Positions 8,878 through 16,552 of a DNA stretch of 64,000 nucleotides are shown here, one piece after another. Position numbers and translations under genes: made by a program. How positions within the stretch are numbered: the stretch's first letter is position 1; each line of letters begins with the position of its first letter. Source of the DNA: Microbacterium yannicii (GTDB lineage: Bacteria; Actinomycetota; Actinomycetes; Actinomycetales; Microbacteriaceae); contig NZ_JAMXMB010000040.1 of assembly GCF_024055635.1 (NCBI RefSeq), positions 62,001 through 126,000 of the forward strand, in the 5' to 3' direction. Below the pieces are notes generated by a model that was given only the letters and a program-made list of their open reading frames with translations, was not told the DNA's origin and ran no database searches.

Positions 8878-9420
8878 ATGTCGCACATCGTCGTCCTCGT
8901 GGGCAACCCGCAGCTCTCGTCCCGCACGCGTCTCGTCGCGGAGGAGGTCGCGCGGCAGATCGCGGGCCGCTCCGGTGCCGAGGTCGACGAGACCATCGAA
9001 TTGGCGAGCGTCGCCGACACGCTGTTCCGCTTTCCCGACGACACCGTCGACGCGCTGTCGGCGCGCGTCGCGGACGCCGACGTCCTCATCGTGGCGAGCC
9101 CCACCTACAAGGCCACCTACACGGGGCTGCTCAAGGCATTCCTCGACCGCTCCCCGACCGGCGGCCTGCGGGGCGTGACGGCGATCCCCCTCCTCACGAT
9201 CGGGGCGCCCACTCACGCCCTCGCGGTGGAGCACGGGCTGCGGCCCCTCCTCGTCGAGCTCGGCGCCTCGACGCCGACGCGGGGGATCGCGTTCCCCGCC
9301 GCCGACGTCGACCGGCGGTCGGAGATCGTCGCCGCATGGCTCGACGCCGAGTGGCAGGCTCTTGCGGGCGCGCTCAGTACAGCGCGGGGCTCGGAGGCCG
9401 TCGCTTCCGCGGCGCGATGA
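8878..9420 (+). CDS. NADPH-dependent FMN reductase (SsuE/MsuE-like)
   Basis: Flavodoxin-fold FMN reductase, 180 aa from ATG 8878 (ATG 8869, three codons earlier, is the alternative). It begins MSHIVVLVGNPQLSSRTR, the phosphate-binding loop of the SsuE/NADPH-dependent FMN reductase family, and contains VLIVASPTYKATYTGLLKAFLDR, the conserved FMN-contact segment. It is divergent from the flavin-monooxygenase operon, 131 bp away from the reductase start, so the locus encodes two different flavin reductases. No good Shine-Dalgarno sequence precedes either start; TTGCAT lies 7 nt before 8878. Confidence 0.85.
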   Translation: MSHIVVLVGNPQLSSRTRLVAEEVARQIAGRSGAEVDETIELASVADTLFRFPDDTVDALSARVADADVLIVASPTYKATYTGLLKAFLDRSPTGGLRGVTAIPLLTIGAPTHALAVEHGLRPLLVELGASTPTRGIAFPAADVDRRSEIVAAWLDAEWQALAGALSTARGSEAVASAAR

Positions 9421-9486
9421 GCCGCGGCATCCGCGCCGTGAGCTCTCAGGGAGGAGCACGGCGCATCGCTGTCGCGACGTGAGGGA

Positions 9487-9963
9487 TCAGTCCCTCGCGC
9501 GGTCACCGCCGCGTCGTGCGGCGAGGTATTCCGGCGGCATCCCGGGACCGATACGGATGCCGACCTCATCGGCCCTCACCGCGCCGCAGCTGTCGCACAG
9601 GGCCGCCGCATGCACGTCTGAGTCGCACACCGAGTGCCGGTACAGGATCGGCGGGTCGATGGGCGACGCCCATTCGTCGCCCCACTCGGTGAGGGCGATG
9701 AGTGCGACGGCCAGTGCGTGGCCTTTCGGCGTGAGGACGTACTCGGCGGTGCCTTGGCGATCCATGATGCCGCTCGCGACGAACGCCTCCAGGCGGGAGG
9801 TGAGCACGTTCGTCGCGATTCCGAGGTTGTGCTGGAAATCGCCGAACCGCGTGACGCGCGCGAAGAGGGCGTCGCGGATGATGAGCAGGCTCCAGCGCTC
9901 GCCGACGAGTTCGAGCGAGCGTGCGATAGAGCACACCTGAGAGTCGTACGTCTTGCCCAGCAT
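9487..9963 (-). CDS. HxlR-family winged-helix transcriptional regulator
   Basis: 158 aa DNA-binding regulator. The early Cys in SQVCSIARSLELVGERWSLLIIRDALFARVTRFGDF is the HxlR signature (C at position 11, then the ERW/LLIIRD helix), followed by the winged-helix segment NVLTSRLEAFVASGIMDRQ. The C-terminus adds a CDSCG motif that may bind metal or be redox-active. It is divergent from an SRPBCC gene; the 99 bp between them hold two 15-bp inverted operators. A minus-strand TAGATT with a TG extension sits 6 nt from the ATG, so the gene is probably leaderless and autoregulated. Likely represses the SRPBCC gene. Confidence 0.9.
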   Translation of the reverse strand: MLGKTYDSQVCSIARSLELVGERWSLLIIRDALFARVTRFGDFQHNLGIATNVLTSRLEAFVASGIMDRQGTAEYVLTPKGHALAVALIALTEWGDEWASPIDPPILYRHSVCDSDVHAAALCDSCGAVRADEVGIRIGPGMPPEYLAARRGGDRARD

Positions 9964-9978
9964 GGCTCGAATCTACCA

Positions 9979-10025
9979 CTTGCGTGATGCAAGTATGGTC
10001 GCTAGGGTCGCTTGCATCACGCAAG
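9979..10025. promoter_or_regulatory. Paired 15-bp inverted operators over divergent promoters (HxlR)
   Basis: CTTGCGTGATGCAAG (9979-9993) and CTTGCATCACGCAAG (10011-10025) are exact reverse complements, 32 bp centre to centre (about three helical turns), and each is itself a near-palindrome (CTTGC...GCAAG). A plus-strand promoter fits between them: TTGCGT (9980-9985), 17 bp, TAGGGT (10003-10008). Both its -35 and its start site would be covered by the operators, and the regulator's own -10 (TAGATT, 9975-9970 minus) abuts the left one. Confidence 0.75.
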
Positions 10026-10062
10026 TTCGACCGTTCCTGGTCGCGAGCAGAGGAGCACGGAT

Positions 10063-10584
10063 ATGACAGCGGACTTCACGACCACCATCACGGTCGGCGC
10101 CTCGGTGCAGGAGGCGTTCGACGCGATCAACGACGTCTCGAGCTGGTGGGGCCGCATCACCGGCTCCACGACCGCCGTCGGCGACGAATTCGTCTACGTC
10201 GTTCCCGGGTTGCACTACAGCGGCTTCCGCGTGACCGAGCTCGAACCCGGCCGACGCGTCGAGTGGCTGGTGACGGGCAGCTACCTCGATTTCGTCGCCG
10301 ACAAGCAGGAGTGGAACGGCAGCACCGTCCGCTTCGACATCGCGGAGGTGGACGGGCGCACTCAGGTCACCTTCACGCACGACGGCCTGACCGCCGACGA
10401 GGAGTGCTACGACATCTGCACCAATGCCTGGGGCATGTTCGTCAACGGGAGCCTCAAGGCGCTCATCGACACCGGGGCGGGTGCGCCGTATGTCTTCGGC
10501 GGCGACGAGGCGCTGACGACCGAGGACCACGATGCGCTGCATCGCCAAGTGGCCGCCGCGGGCGCTGGCGGCACGGCGGTCTGA
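10063..10584 (+). CDS. SRPBCC-domain protein (START/Bet v 1-like)
   Basis: 173 aa cytoplasmic protein. The ATG at 10063 has AGGAG 8 nt upstream and is preferred over an upstream in-frame ATG at 10012, which lies inside the operator. The N-terminus TTTITVGASVQEAFDAINDVSSWW and the TELEPGRRVEWLVTGS and TWG-like NAWGMFVNGSLKALIDTG segments match the activator-of-Hsp90-homologue/polyketide-cyclase SRPBCC fold, a hydrophobic ligand-binding cavity. Divergently paired with an HxlR regulator, a common arrangement for stress- or ligand-induced SRPBCC genes. Ligand unknown. Confidence 0.85.
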   Translation: MTADFTTTITVGASVQEAFDAINDVSSWWGRITGSTTAVGDEFVYVVPGLHYSGFRVTELEPGRRVEWLVTGSYLDFVADKQEWNGSTVRFDIAEVDGRTQVTFTHDGLTADEECYDICTNAWGMFVNGSLKALIDTGAGAPYVFGGDEALTTEDHDALHRQVAAAGAGGTAV

Positions 10585-10693
10585 CGGCCACCCGTACGCT
10601 TCTTCGGATGTATCCGCGACGGGAGTCGCCGGCACCCGCGCGTGCAGTGCGCTCGTGTCGGCGGCTCCCGTTACGGTGAGATCCGGAGGGGAC

Positions 10694-10900
10694 ATGAAGA
10701 CGAAGCGATTCGCCCGTACCTCGTCGCGACTGCCGCGACGAGGGCACGTGCTGGTGACCATCACGGTGGTCGACGAGAACGGGTTCACCTCCCAGTACGA
10801 GACGGTGCAGACGCCCGTCGGCGCCCTCCGCGAGGGCGTCGCCGCGATCCACCTCGCTGCTGTCGCGGCCGACGCCGAGGTCGACGCCGAATCCGCCTGA
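10694..10900 (+). CDS. Small hypothetical protein (68 aa)
   Basis: ATG 10694 is preceded by CGGAGGGG, a strong ribosome-binding site. The product starts with a basic stretch (KTKRFARTSSRLPRRG), then a beta-like segment HVLVTITVVDENGFTSQYETVQ, and ends acidic and Ala-rich. No family was recognised. It sits between the SRPBCC gene (109 bp upstream) and the LexA-box gene. Not seen as membrane-bound. Confidence 0.6.
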   Translation: MKTKRFARTSSRLPRRGHVLVTITVVDENGFTSQYETVQTPVGALREGVAAIHLAAVAADAEVDAESA

Positions 10901-10917
10901 CTCGGCGACGTCTGCGG

Positions 10918-10961
10918 TTGTGCGATGCATTCGCGCACCCTAGAATCGAACATATATTCGA
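10918..10961 (+). promoter_or_regulatory. Promoter with LexA-like SOS box
   Basis: -35 TTGTGC (10918-10923), 17-bp spacer, -10 TAGAAT (10941-10946). Overlapping the last base of the -10 is TCGAACATATATTCGA (10946-10961), a dyad one base away from the actinobacterial/Gram-positive LexA consensus TCGAAC-N4-GTTCGA. A repressor bound there would cover the start site. AAGGAG and ATG 10976 follow. The gene is therefore predicted to be DNA-damage inducible. Confidence 0.65.
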
Positions 10962-10975
10962 CGAAGGAGTGCAAA

Positions 10976-11209
10976 ATGCGTATGGCTGCCCGAGAGGATG
11001 TTCAAGTCTGGTGCGAGCATGAACGACCGGTGCGCCTGGTCGTCGAAGGAGAACGCTGGCGCATCATCGACACGCCGACGCGATCGGATGGAGGTCTGCT
11101 GTTCCAGAGCTGGCGGTTCACGGCGCGCAGTGACGTGGATCACCGCACGCGCGTGATGGATGTCGAAGTGGTGGACGGGCACTGGATGCTCGTCGCGTCC
11201 TGGGAGTAA
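10976..11209 (+). CDS. Small hypothetical protein behind a LexA-like box (DUF6504-like)
   Basis: 77 aa from ATG 10976, which has AAGGAG 6 nt upstream; the frame is open from 10925 but that would pass through the operator. It has a predicted beta-rich core: DVQVWCEHERPVRLVVEGER, WRIIDTPTRSDGGL, VMDVEVVDGHWMLVASW. The pattern of tryptophans and length resemble the small DUF6504 proteins found near actinobacterial translesion-polymerase genes (a resemblance by eye, not a search). The SOS-type promoter supports a link to DNA damage. A stem-loop follows at 11245-11270. Confidence 0.65.
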   Translation: MRMAAREDVQVWCEHERPVRLVVEGERWRIIDTPTRSDGGLLFQSWRFTARSDVDHRTRVMDVEVVDGHWMLVASWE

Positions 11210-11244
11210 GTCCGGCAGGGACGAACAGGCGTCTGCCGCAGGAA

Positions 11245-11270
11245 ATGAGAAGTTCCTCAGAACTTCTCAT
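11245..11270. terminator. Perfect 11-bp stem-loop
   Basis: ATGAGAAGTTC (11245-11255), loop CTCA, GAACTTCTCAT (11260-11270). It is unusually AT-rich for this genome, 36 bp after the SOS-box gene and 106 bp before the MFS start. It has no T-run, so it could be a terminator or an operator for the transporter. Confidence 0.5.
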
Positions 11271-11375
11271 CCCACAGTGGCCTCGCGCCCTTGAAACCTG
11301 AATCGTGCGTCAGGTATCGTCCCGCAGAGCGGCATCCCCACGCCGCTTCCGCGCTCTACAAGGAGGTACCAGCGC

Positions 11376-12746
11376 ATGGCATCCAGCCAAGAAACCCCCG
11401 CGCCGATGAAGCAATCGAGCCTGCGGCGGGTCGTCACAGCATCGATGGCCGGCACCGTCGTCGAGTGGTACGAGTTCTTCCTCTATGCCACCGCGGCGAC
11501 GCTCGTCTTCAACAAGATCATGTTCCCGCCGTCGGACGACCCCTATGCGCCGATCATCGCCGCGTTCGTGACGTATGCCGTCGGGTTCATCGCCCGCCCG
11601 CTCGGCGGAATCGTCTTCGGCCACTTCGGCGACAAGTACGGGCGCAAGAAGCTCCTGCAGCTCGCGATCATCCTCGTGGGCGTGGCGACGTTCCTGATGG
11701 GATGCCTGCCCACGTTCGACATGATCGGCTACTGGGCTCCGGCGCTCCTTGTCGCGCTCCGCTTCGCGCAGGGCTTCGCGGTCGGCGGCGAATGGGGCGG
11801 TGCGATCCTCCTCGTCGCCGAGCACTCGCCCGACAGGACGCGAGGCTTCTGGGCGTCGTGGCCGCAGGCCGCGGTCCCGATCGGCAACCTCGTGGCGACG
11901 GTCGTGCTCCTCGTCCTCAGCCGCACGCTGACCGAGGCGCAGTTCCTCTCGTGGGGATGGCGCATCGGCTTCTGGCTCTCCGTCGTCATCGTCGCGATCG
12001 GCTACTACGTCCGCACCCGCGTGACCGACGCGCCGATCTTCCTCGAGGTGCAGCGAGAGGTCGAGCAGTCGAAGGCGGTGCGCTTCGGCGTGCTCGAGGT
12101 GATCAGGCGCTACCCGCGCGGCGTGGTGACCGCGATGGGCCTGCGCTTCGCCGAGAACATCATGTACTACCTCGTCGTGACGTTCTCGATCACCTACCTG
12201 GCGGTGGCACTCGAGGTCGACACCTCCGAGATCCTCGGGCTGCTCGTGATCGCGCACATCGTCCACATGATCGTCATCCCGCTCATCGGCGGCCTGACCG
12301 ATCGGGTCGGGCGCAAGCCGGTGTACATCATCGGCACGATCGGCGCGGCGGCGTGGGGCTTCGTGGCCTTCCCCATGTTCGACACCCGCAACCCGGTGAT
12401 CATCGTCGCCGCGATCAGCCTCGGCCTGTTCATCCACGCCTTCATGTACGCACCGCAGCCCGCGATCATGTCGGAGATGTTCCCGACGCGCATGAGGTAC
12501 TCGGGGGTCTCGCTCGGCTACCAGGTGACGTCGATCGTCGCCGGCTCGCTCGCGCCGATCATCGCGACCGCGCTGCTCGCGAGCACGGGATCGTACGTGC
12601 CGGTCGCCGTCTACCTGGCGATCGCGGCGGCGATCACGCTCGTCGCGGCCGTGTCGCTGCGCGAGACGAAGGGCTCGTCGCTGCACGAACTGGACCGCCT
12701 CGACGAGGAGAAGCTGGCCGCCGAGAAGGTCGCCGCCGACGCCTGA
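11376..12746 (+). CDS. MFS transporter, metabolite:H+ symporter (MHS) family
   Basis: 456 aa, 12 predicted membrane helices, ProP/KgtP/ShiA-like. Diagnostic segments: GTVVEWYEFFLYATAATLVF at the start of helix 1, FGHFGDKYGRKKLL (the MFS loop 2-3 motif), RFAQGFAVGGEWGGAILLV, GLTDRVGRKPVYI (second copy of the loop motif), and SEMFPTRMRYSGVSLGYQ. Proton-coupled uptake of a small organic acid, betaine or proline-like compound. ATG 11376 has AGGAGGTACC upstream. Monocistronic: it ends at a 12-bp terminator stem. Substrate not predictable. Confidence 0.93.
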   Translation: MASSQETPAPMKQSSLRRVVTASMAGTVVEWYEFFLYATAATLVFNKIMFPPSDDPYAPIIAAFVTYAVGFIARPLGGIVFGHFGDKYGRKKLLQLAIILVGVATFLMGCLPTFDMIGYWAPALLVALRFAQGFAVGGEWGGAILLVAEHSPDRTRGFWASWPQAAVPIGNLVATVVLLVLSRTLTEAQFLSWGWRIGFWLSVVIVAIGYYVRTRVTDAPIFLEVQREVEQSKAVRFGVLEVIRRYPRGVVTAMGLRFAENIMYYLVVTFSITYLAVALEVDTSEILGLLVIAHIVHMIVIPLIGGLTDRVGRKPVYIIGTIGAAAWGFVAFPMFDTRNPVIIVAAISLGLFIHAFMYAPQPAIMSEMFPTRMRYSGVSLGYQVTSIVAGSLAPIIATALLASTGSYVPVAVYLAIAAAITLVAAVSLRETKGSSLHELDRLDEEKLAAEKVAADA

Positions 12747-12763
12747 CCGCTTCTGCACGGACG

Positions 12764-12792
12764 AACGCCCCGCCACGTCGTGGCGGGGCGTT
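12764..12792 (+). terminator. Terminator of the MFS gene
   Basis: AACGCCCCGCCA (12764-12775), loop CGTCG, TGGCGGGGCGTT (12781-12792): a perfect 12-bp GC-rich stem starting 18 bp after the stop codon and just before the convergent gene ending at 12820. Confidence 0.75.
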
Positions 12793-12819
12793 CCCTGTCG
12801 GCTGATCCAGCCGCAGAGG

Positions 12820-13248
12820 TCAGACGCCCTGGCGTCTCGTCTGCGGCATCGCCGGCGGCCTCCGGAGCACCAGCACCGTCGTGATCGCCAGGATCACGAT
12901 GCCGATGGACTCCACGATGACGGCTTCGGGGACGAGCATGAGGTCCCAGGACGAGGTGATGCCGAACAGCCCCACGGTCAGCGCCAGGATCAGGGCGAGC
13001 AGCGTGGCGATGAGGAACAGCAGGCTCAGCACGGTCGCCAGCTGCAGCAGACGGCCGTGGAGCGCCAGCATGCCGATCGCGAGGACCAGCGCCGCGATGG
13101 CATTGAGGACGAACATCACCCCCAGGATGCCGCCGGTGCCGTTGAAGACGAGGAACAGGTGGATGGCGCCTGCTGCGAGGAGCGCGATCGCGCTCAGGAT
13201 GCGCATCGTCCAGACCACGCGTCCGGCGGTTCGGGTGGTATCGGTCAT
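12820..13248 (-). CDS. Hypothetical four-helix membrane protein
   Basis: 142 aa with four predicted membrane helices (ILSAIALLAAGAIHLFLVF, LGVMFVLNAIAALVLAIGML, QLATVLSLLFLIATLLALIL and VIVESIGIVILAITTVLVL), and a basic C-terminal tail. No family recognised. Starts 4 bp after the stop of the CDP-alcohol phosphatidyltransferase gene, so probably the second gene of that unit. Confidence 0.75.
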   Translation of the reverse strand: MTDTTRTAGRVVWTMRILSAIALLAAGAIHLFLVFNGTGGILGVMFVLNAIAALVLAIGMLALHGRLLQLATVLSLLFLIATLLALILALTVGLFGITSSWDLMLVPEAVIVESIGIVILAITTVLVLRRPPAMPQTRRQGV

Positions 13249-13252
13249 GCTG

Positions 13253-14065
13253 CTACCTGCTCTCCGGTGGAGGTGAGGTCGTCGTCGAAGCCTTCTCCAG
13301 GGAAACGAGCGCGCGAGCGCTGCGGTTCAATCGGACGAGCCACGCGACGTCGCGACCGAACGACTCGAGCATCAGCAGCAGCGCCGCGAGGGCGACCGCC
13401 ACGTTCGCGGGCGCGGGCAGCACCTGGGCCGCGACGACCGTGAGCGCGACGCCGCAGACGGCGGTGACGACCTTGCGCCAGTACCGCGACGGCAGCGTGT
13501 GGCGCATCCACGGAAGCAGCGCGCCGGCGACCACGAACGCGTACCTCATGAACCCGATGGCGAGCACCCACCAGCCGACGTAGCGCGCGTCGTAGACGCA
13601 CAGCACCAGCAGCAGGAATGCATCGACCTCCATGTCGAACCGCGCGCCGAGGTCGCTCTCGCTCGCCGTCCGGCGAGCGACGTAGCCGTCCACGCCGTCG
13701 AGCGCGAGAGCGCAGGCGACGAGCGTGACGAACAGGACCGTGGCCCCCACGGCGCCTGCACTCGCCGGCGCGTCGAGCGGAGCCTCCGGCCGCACGGGCC
13801 CCGCCGCGTCCTCGAGCGCCGCGACCGTCAGCGCGGTGACGAGGCCGACGAGCATGGAGCGGGTTGCGGTGACCGTGTTCGCGGGTCCGAACCGCTGAGC
13901 GCCCCGACGACGGAGTCCGACGGTCAGGAGGACGGTCGACACCACGAGGTAGGCGAGTCCGAGCGTCACCGCGGTCGGCGACAGCGGGACCACGAGGCCG
14001 ATGGCGACCAATCCGCCCGCGCCCGCCGCCACCCACCACCAAGGAATCCACTGAACCTTTTCCAT
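13253..14065 (-). CDS. CDP-alcohol phosphatidyltransferase family protein
   Basis: Integral-membrane enzyme of 270 aa that transfers a phosphatidyl or phosphoalcohol group from a CDP-alcohol. The family signature D-x2-D-G-x2-A-R-...-G-x3-D-x3-D is complete: LDGVDGYVARRTASESD, then LGARFDMEVDAF. Several membrane helices flank it. The start ATG 14065 lies only 20 bp from the divergent seven-gene operon, so the two units probably share control. Here it may build the lipid or phosphodiester part of whatever the divergent operon makes (inference). Confidence 0.9.
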   Translation of the reverse strand: MEKVQWIPWWWVAAGAGGLVAIGLVVPLSPTAVTLGLAYLVVSTVLLTVGLRRRGAQRFGPANTVTATRSMLVGLVTALTVAALEDAAGPVRPEAPLDAPASAGAVGATVLFVTLVACALALDGVDGYVARRTASESDLGARFDMEVDAFLLLVLCVYDARYVGWWVLAIGFMRYAFVVAGALLPWMRHTLPSRYWRKVVTAVCGVALTVVAAQVLPAPANVAVALAALLLMLESFGRDVAWLVRLNRSARALVSLEKASTTTSPPPESR

Positions 14066-14085
14066 GTGCGCTCCGTGTACTCCCT

Positions 14086-15150
14086 ATGGCGGTCACGGGG
14101 GACACGACGCAGGTACCCGCCGCGGTTCATCGCGATCCTGCGGAGGCCGCGCACGCATGGTGGACGATCGGGCCGGGGGAGGGAGAGTTCCGGTCGGAGT
14201 CGCTCCCCGTCCCCACTGGCAGCGAGGCGTCGGTGCGGACGCTCTGGACGGGCATCAGCCGGGGGACGGAGGTGCTCGTCGCCCGTGGCGAGGTGCCGGC
14301 CTCCGAGCGGGATCGCATGCGGGCGCCGTTCCAGGGCGGGGACTTCCCGTTCCCGGTGAAGTACGGCTACCTCAACGTGGGGCGGGTGGAGGAAGGCCCT
14401 GCCGATCTCACCGGCCGCCCGGTGTTCGCCCTGGTGCCGCACCAGTCGCGCTACGTCGTCCCGGTCGAGGCCCTCGTCCCGGTGCCGGAAGGCGTTCCGC
14501 CCCGTCGTGCCGTGCTGGCGGGTGCGGTCGAGACCGCGGTCAACGTCCTCTGGGATGTCGCTCCGCTCGTCGGCGACCGCGTGGTCGTGGTCGGGGCCGG
14601 CATGATCGGCTGTGCGATCGCACGCGTGGCGCGCGGCATCCCGGGCATCGGAGTGACTCTCATCGACGTCGACCCGGCGAAGGAGCGGCTCGCCCGCGAG
14701 CTCGGCGCGGACTTCATGCTCGCCCCGACACAGCCACAGCCCGAGCCGGAGATACAGACACAGCCGCAGCCCGAGGCCGATGTCGTGATCGAGGCGAGCG
14801 GCAGCGGAGCGGGGCTCGAGCTCGCCCTGCGGCTGGCATCCACGGATGGCGAGGTGATCGTCGCCAGCTGGTACGGCAGCCGGCCCGTGCCGATCACGCT
14901 GGGCGCCGACTTCCACTCGCGGCGGCTCACGATCCGCTCCAGCCAGGTCGGCGCGGTGTCGTCCCGCCGGCGGTCCACCCGCACGACACGGGATCGCCTG
15001 GGCGTCGCACTCCGGCTGCTCGAGGATCCCGCGTTCGATCTGCTGCTGGGCGGCACCTCGTCGTGGCGACAGCTGCCCGAGGTCACCGCCGCGCTCGCGG
15101 CGGGCACGGCCGGCGAACTCTGCCACACCATCGATTGGAGCACCGCATGA
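14086..15150 (+). CDS. MDR-superfamily dehydrogenase (BchC-like)
   Basis: Medium-chain dehydrogenase/reductase, 354 aa. It shows LWTGISRGTEVLVARGEVP, FPVKYGYLNVGRV, the NAD(P)-binding VVVVGAGMIGCAIARVA fold and IDVDPAKERLARELGAD. The GHE zinc motif and catalytic Cys of classical alcohol dehydrogenases are not seen, as in BchC-type members. A Pro/Gln/Glu-rich repeat (PTQPQPEPEIQTQPQPEA, about residues 213-230) interrupts the cofactor domain and looks like a local tandem expansion. First gene of a tightly packed operon; its stop overlaps the next start (ATGA). Confidence 0.82.
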   Translation: MAVTGDTTQVPAAVHRDPAEAAHAWWTIGPGEGEFRSESLPVPTGSEASVRTLWTGISRGTEVLVARGEVPASERDRMRAPFQGGDFPFPVKYGYLNVGRVEEGPADLTGRPVFALVPHQSRYVVPVEALVPVPEGVPPRRAVLAGAVETAVNVLWDVAPLVGDRVVVVGAGMIGCAIARVARGIPGIGVTLIDVDPAKERLARELGADFMLAPTQPQPEPEIQTQPQPEADVVIEASGSGAGLELALRLASTDGEVIVASWYGSRPVPITLGADFHSRRLTIRSSQVGAVSSRRRSTRTTRDRLGVALRLLEDPAFDLLLGGTSSWRQLPEVTAALAAGTAGELCHTIDWSTA

Positions 15151-15542
15151 CGTTCAGCGTCACCGTCCGCGACCACCTGATGATCGCCCACAGCCTGCGC
15201 GGCGACGTCTTCGGGCCCGCGCAGCAGCTGCACGGCGCGACCTTCCTCGTCGACGCCACGTTCCGCGCCGACGAGCTGGACGCCGACGGGGTCGTGGTCG
15301 ACATCGGTCGCGCGGGTGACGTGGTGCGCGAGATCGTCGGCGCGCTGACCTACCGGAACCTCGACGACGAGCCGGACCTGCAGGGCGTCAACACCACGAC
15401 GGAGCGGCTGTGTCAGGTCGTGGGCGACCGGCTGGCCGCGCGCGTGCGGGACGGCGCTGTCGGCGCGGCGCGACTGACCGGGATCACGGTCACCCTCCAC
15501 GAGTCGCACGTGGCGTGGGCCTCGTACGAGGTGTCGTTGTGA
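15147..15542 (+). CDS. 6-pyruvoyltetrahydropterin synthase/QueD-like protein, degenerate active site
   Basis: 131 aa, T-fold protein of the PTPS/QueD family. Visible: RDHLMIAHSL with zinc-ligand-like His15, QLHGATF with His29, LDDEP and TTTERLCQVV, and C-terminal VTLHESHVAWASYE with the expected Glu. The normal HGH pair reads HGA, so the third zinc ligand (position 31) is Ala, and the catalytic Cys that normally sits just before the HGH is absent (AQQLHG). It is therefore probably not a standard PTPS, though it may bind a pterin or related substrate. Overlaps both neighbours by 4 bp. Confidence 0.78.
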   Translation: MTFSVTVRDHLMIAHSLRGDVFGPAQQLHGATFLVDATFRADELDADGVVVDIGRAGDVVREIVGALTYRNLDDEPDLQGVNTTTERLCQVVGDRLAARVRDGAVGAARLTGITVTLHESHVAWASYEVSL

Positions 15543-16552
15543 CGAGCGGCCCCTCGGTCCGCTTCCTGGTCCCGGAAGGGGTCGATGATCCGCGCCGCGT
15601 GAGCGGCGGAAACGTCTACGACCGGCACATCCGCGACGGACTGCCTGCCCGCGGCTGGGCCGTGGAGACGCTCGAGGTGGCGGACGCGGGGGACGCGGCA
15701 TCCGCTCTGCGCCGTGCACCCGATGATGCGCTGGCGCTGGTGGACGGACTCGTGGCGGGGTGGGCGCCGGACGCGCTCGAAGAGGAGGCGTCGAGGCTCC
15801 GCGTCGTGCTGCTGGCGCACATGGTGGTCGCGGCATTCCCCGATACGACGGATGCCGCGGCCGACGCCGAGCGGCGCGCACTGGCGGCCGCGCGGACGGT
15901 GGTGACGACGAGTCGCTGGACCGCCGGCGAGCTGTCGCGGCGAGGGCTGACCGACCCGGCGCGCATCCGGGTCGCCGTACCCGGTGTGAATGAGGCCGAC
16001 CCGGGCTCGCCGCACTCCGACAACGACCTCTTGTGCGTGGGAGTGCTCGCACCGCATAAGGGGCAGGACACGCTGCTGGACGCGCTCGCGCGGCTTCCGA
16101 CGCAGGACTGGACCTGCACGATCGCGGGATCCTCGGAACCGTCCCCGGAGTTCGCGGCGACCATCGCCCGGCGTGCGGCGGCCTTCGACGGGCGGGTGCG
16201 GCTCACCGGTGTGCTCGACCACGACGGGCTCGCCGAGGCGTATGGCCGCAGCGCGCTGCTCGTGGCGCCGTCCCGCGTCGAGAGCTGGGGCATCGCGATC
16301 GCCGACGCGAGGGCACGGGGACTGCCGGTGATCGGTGCTGCGGCCGGCGGCATACCCGACGCGCTCGCCGGCGGTGGCGGCCTCCTCGTGCCGCCCGACG
16401 ACCCCGCGGCGCTCGCCGACGCGCTGGAGTCGTGGATGTCGGACCCGCAGCTGCGGGCGCGACTCCGGCGTGAAGCGCTGGCGTCGCGCGAGACCCTGCC
16501 GACGTGGTCCGACACCGTCGCGGACGTCTCCCGCGCCCTGGAGGCGGCATGA
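15539..16552 (+). CDS. Glycosyltransferase, GT4 family
   Basis: 337 aa GT-B-fold retaining glycosyltransferase. The GTG at 15539 overlaps the previous stop (GTGA). The N-terminal domain begins VRFLVPEGVDDPRRVSGGNVYD; the C-terminal domain carries LLCVGVLAPHKGQDTLLDAL, the RVRLTGVLDHDGLAEAYGRS segment, PSRVESWGIAIADARARGLP (the E-x7-E region) and GGIPDALAGGGGLLVPPDD. Likely adds a sugar to a small molecule or lipid carrier made by the operon. Acceptor unknown. Confidence 0.88.
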   Translation: MTSGPSVRFLVPEGVDDPRRVSGGNVYDRHIRDGLPARGWAVETLEVADAGDAASALRRAPDDALALVDGLVAGWAPDALEEEASRLRVVLLAHMVVAAFPDTTDAAADAERRALAAARTVVTTSRWTAGELSRRGLTDPARIRVAVPGVNEADPGSPHSDNDLLCVGVLAPHKGQDTLLDALARLPTQDWTCTIAGSSEPSPEFAATIARRAAAFDGRVRLTGVLDHDGLAEAYGRSALLVAPSRVESWGIAIADARARGLPVIGAAAGGIPDALAGGGGLLVPPDDPAALADALESWMSDPQLRARLRREALASRETLPTWSDTVADVSRALEAA

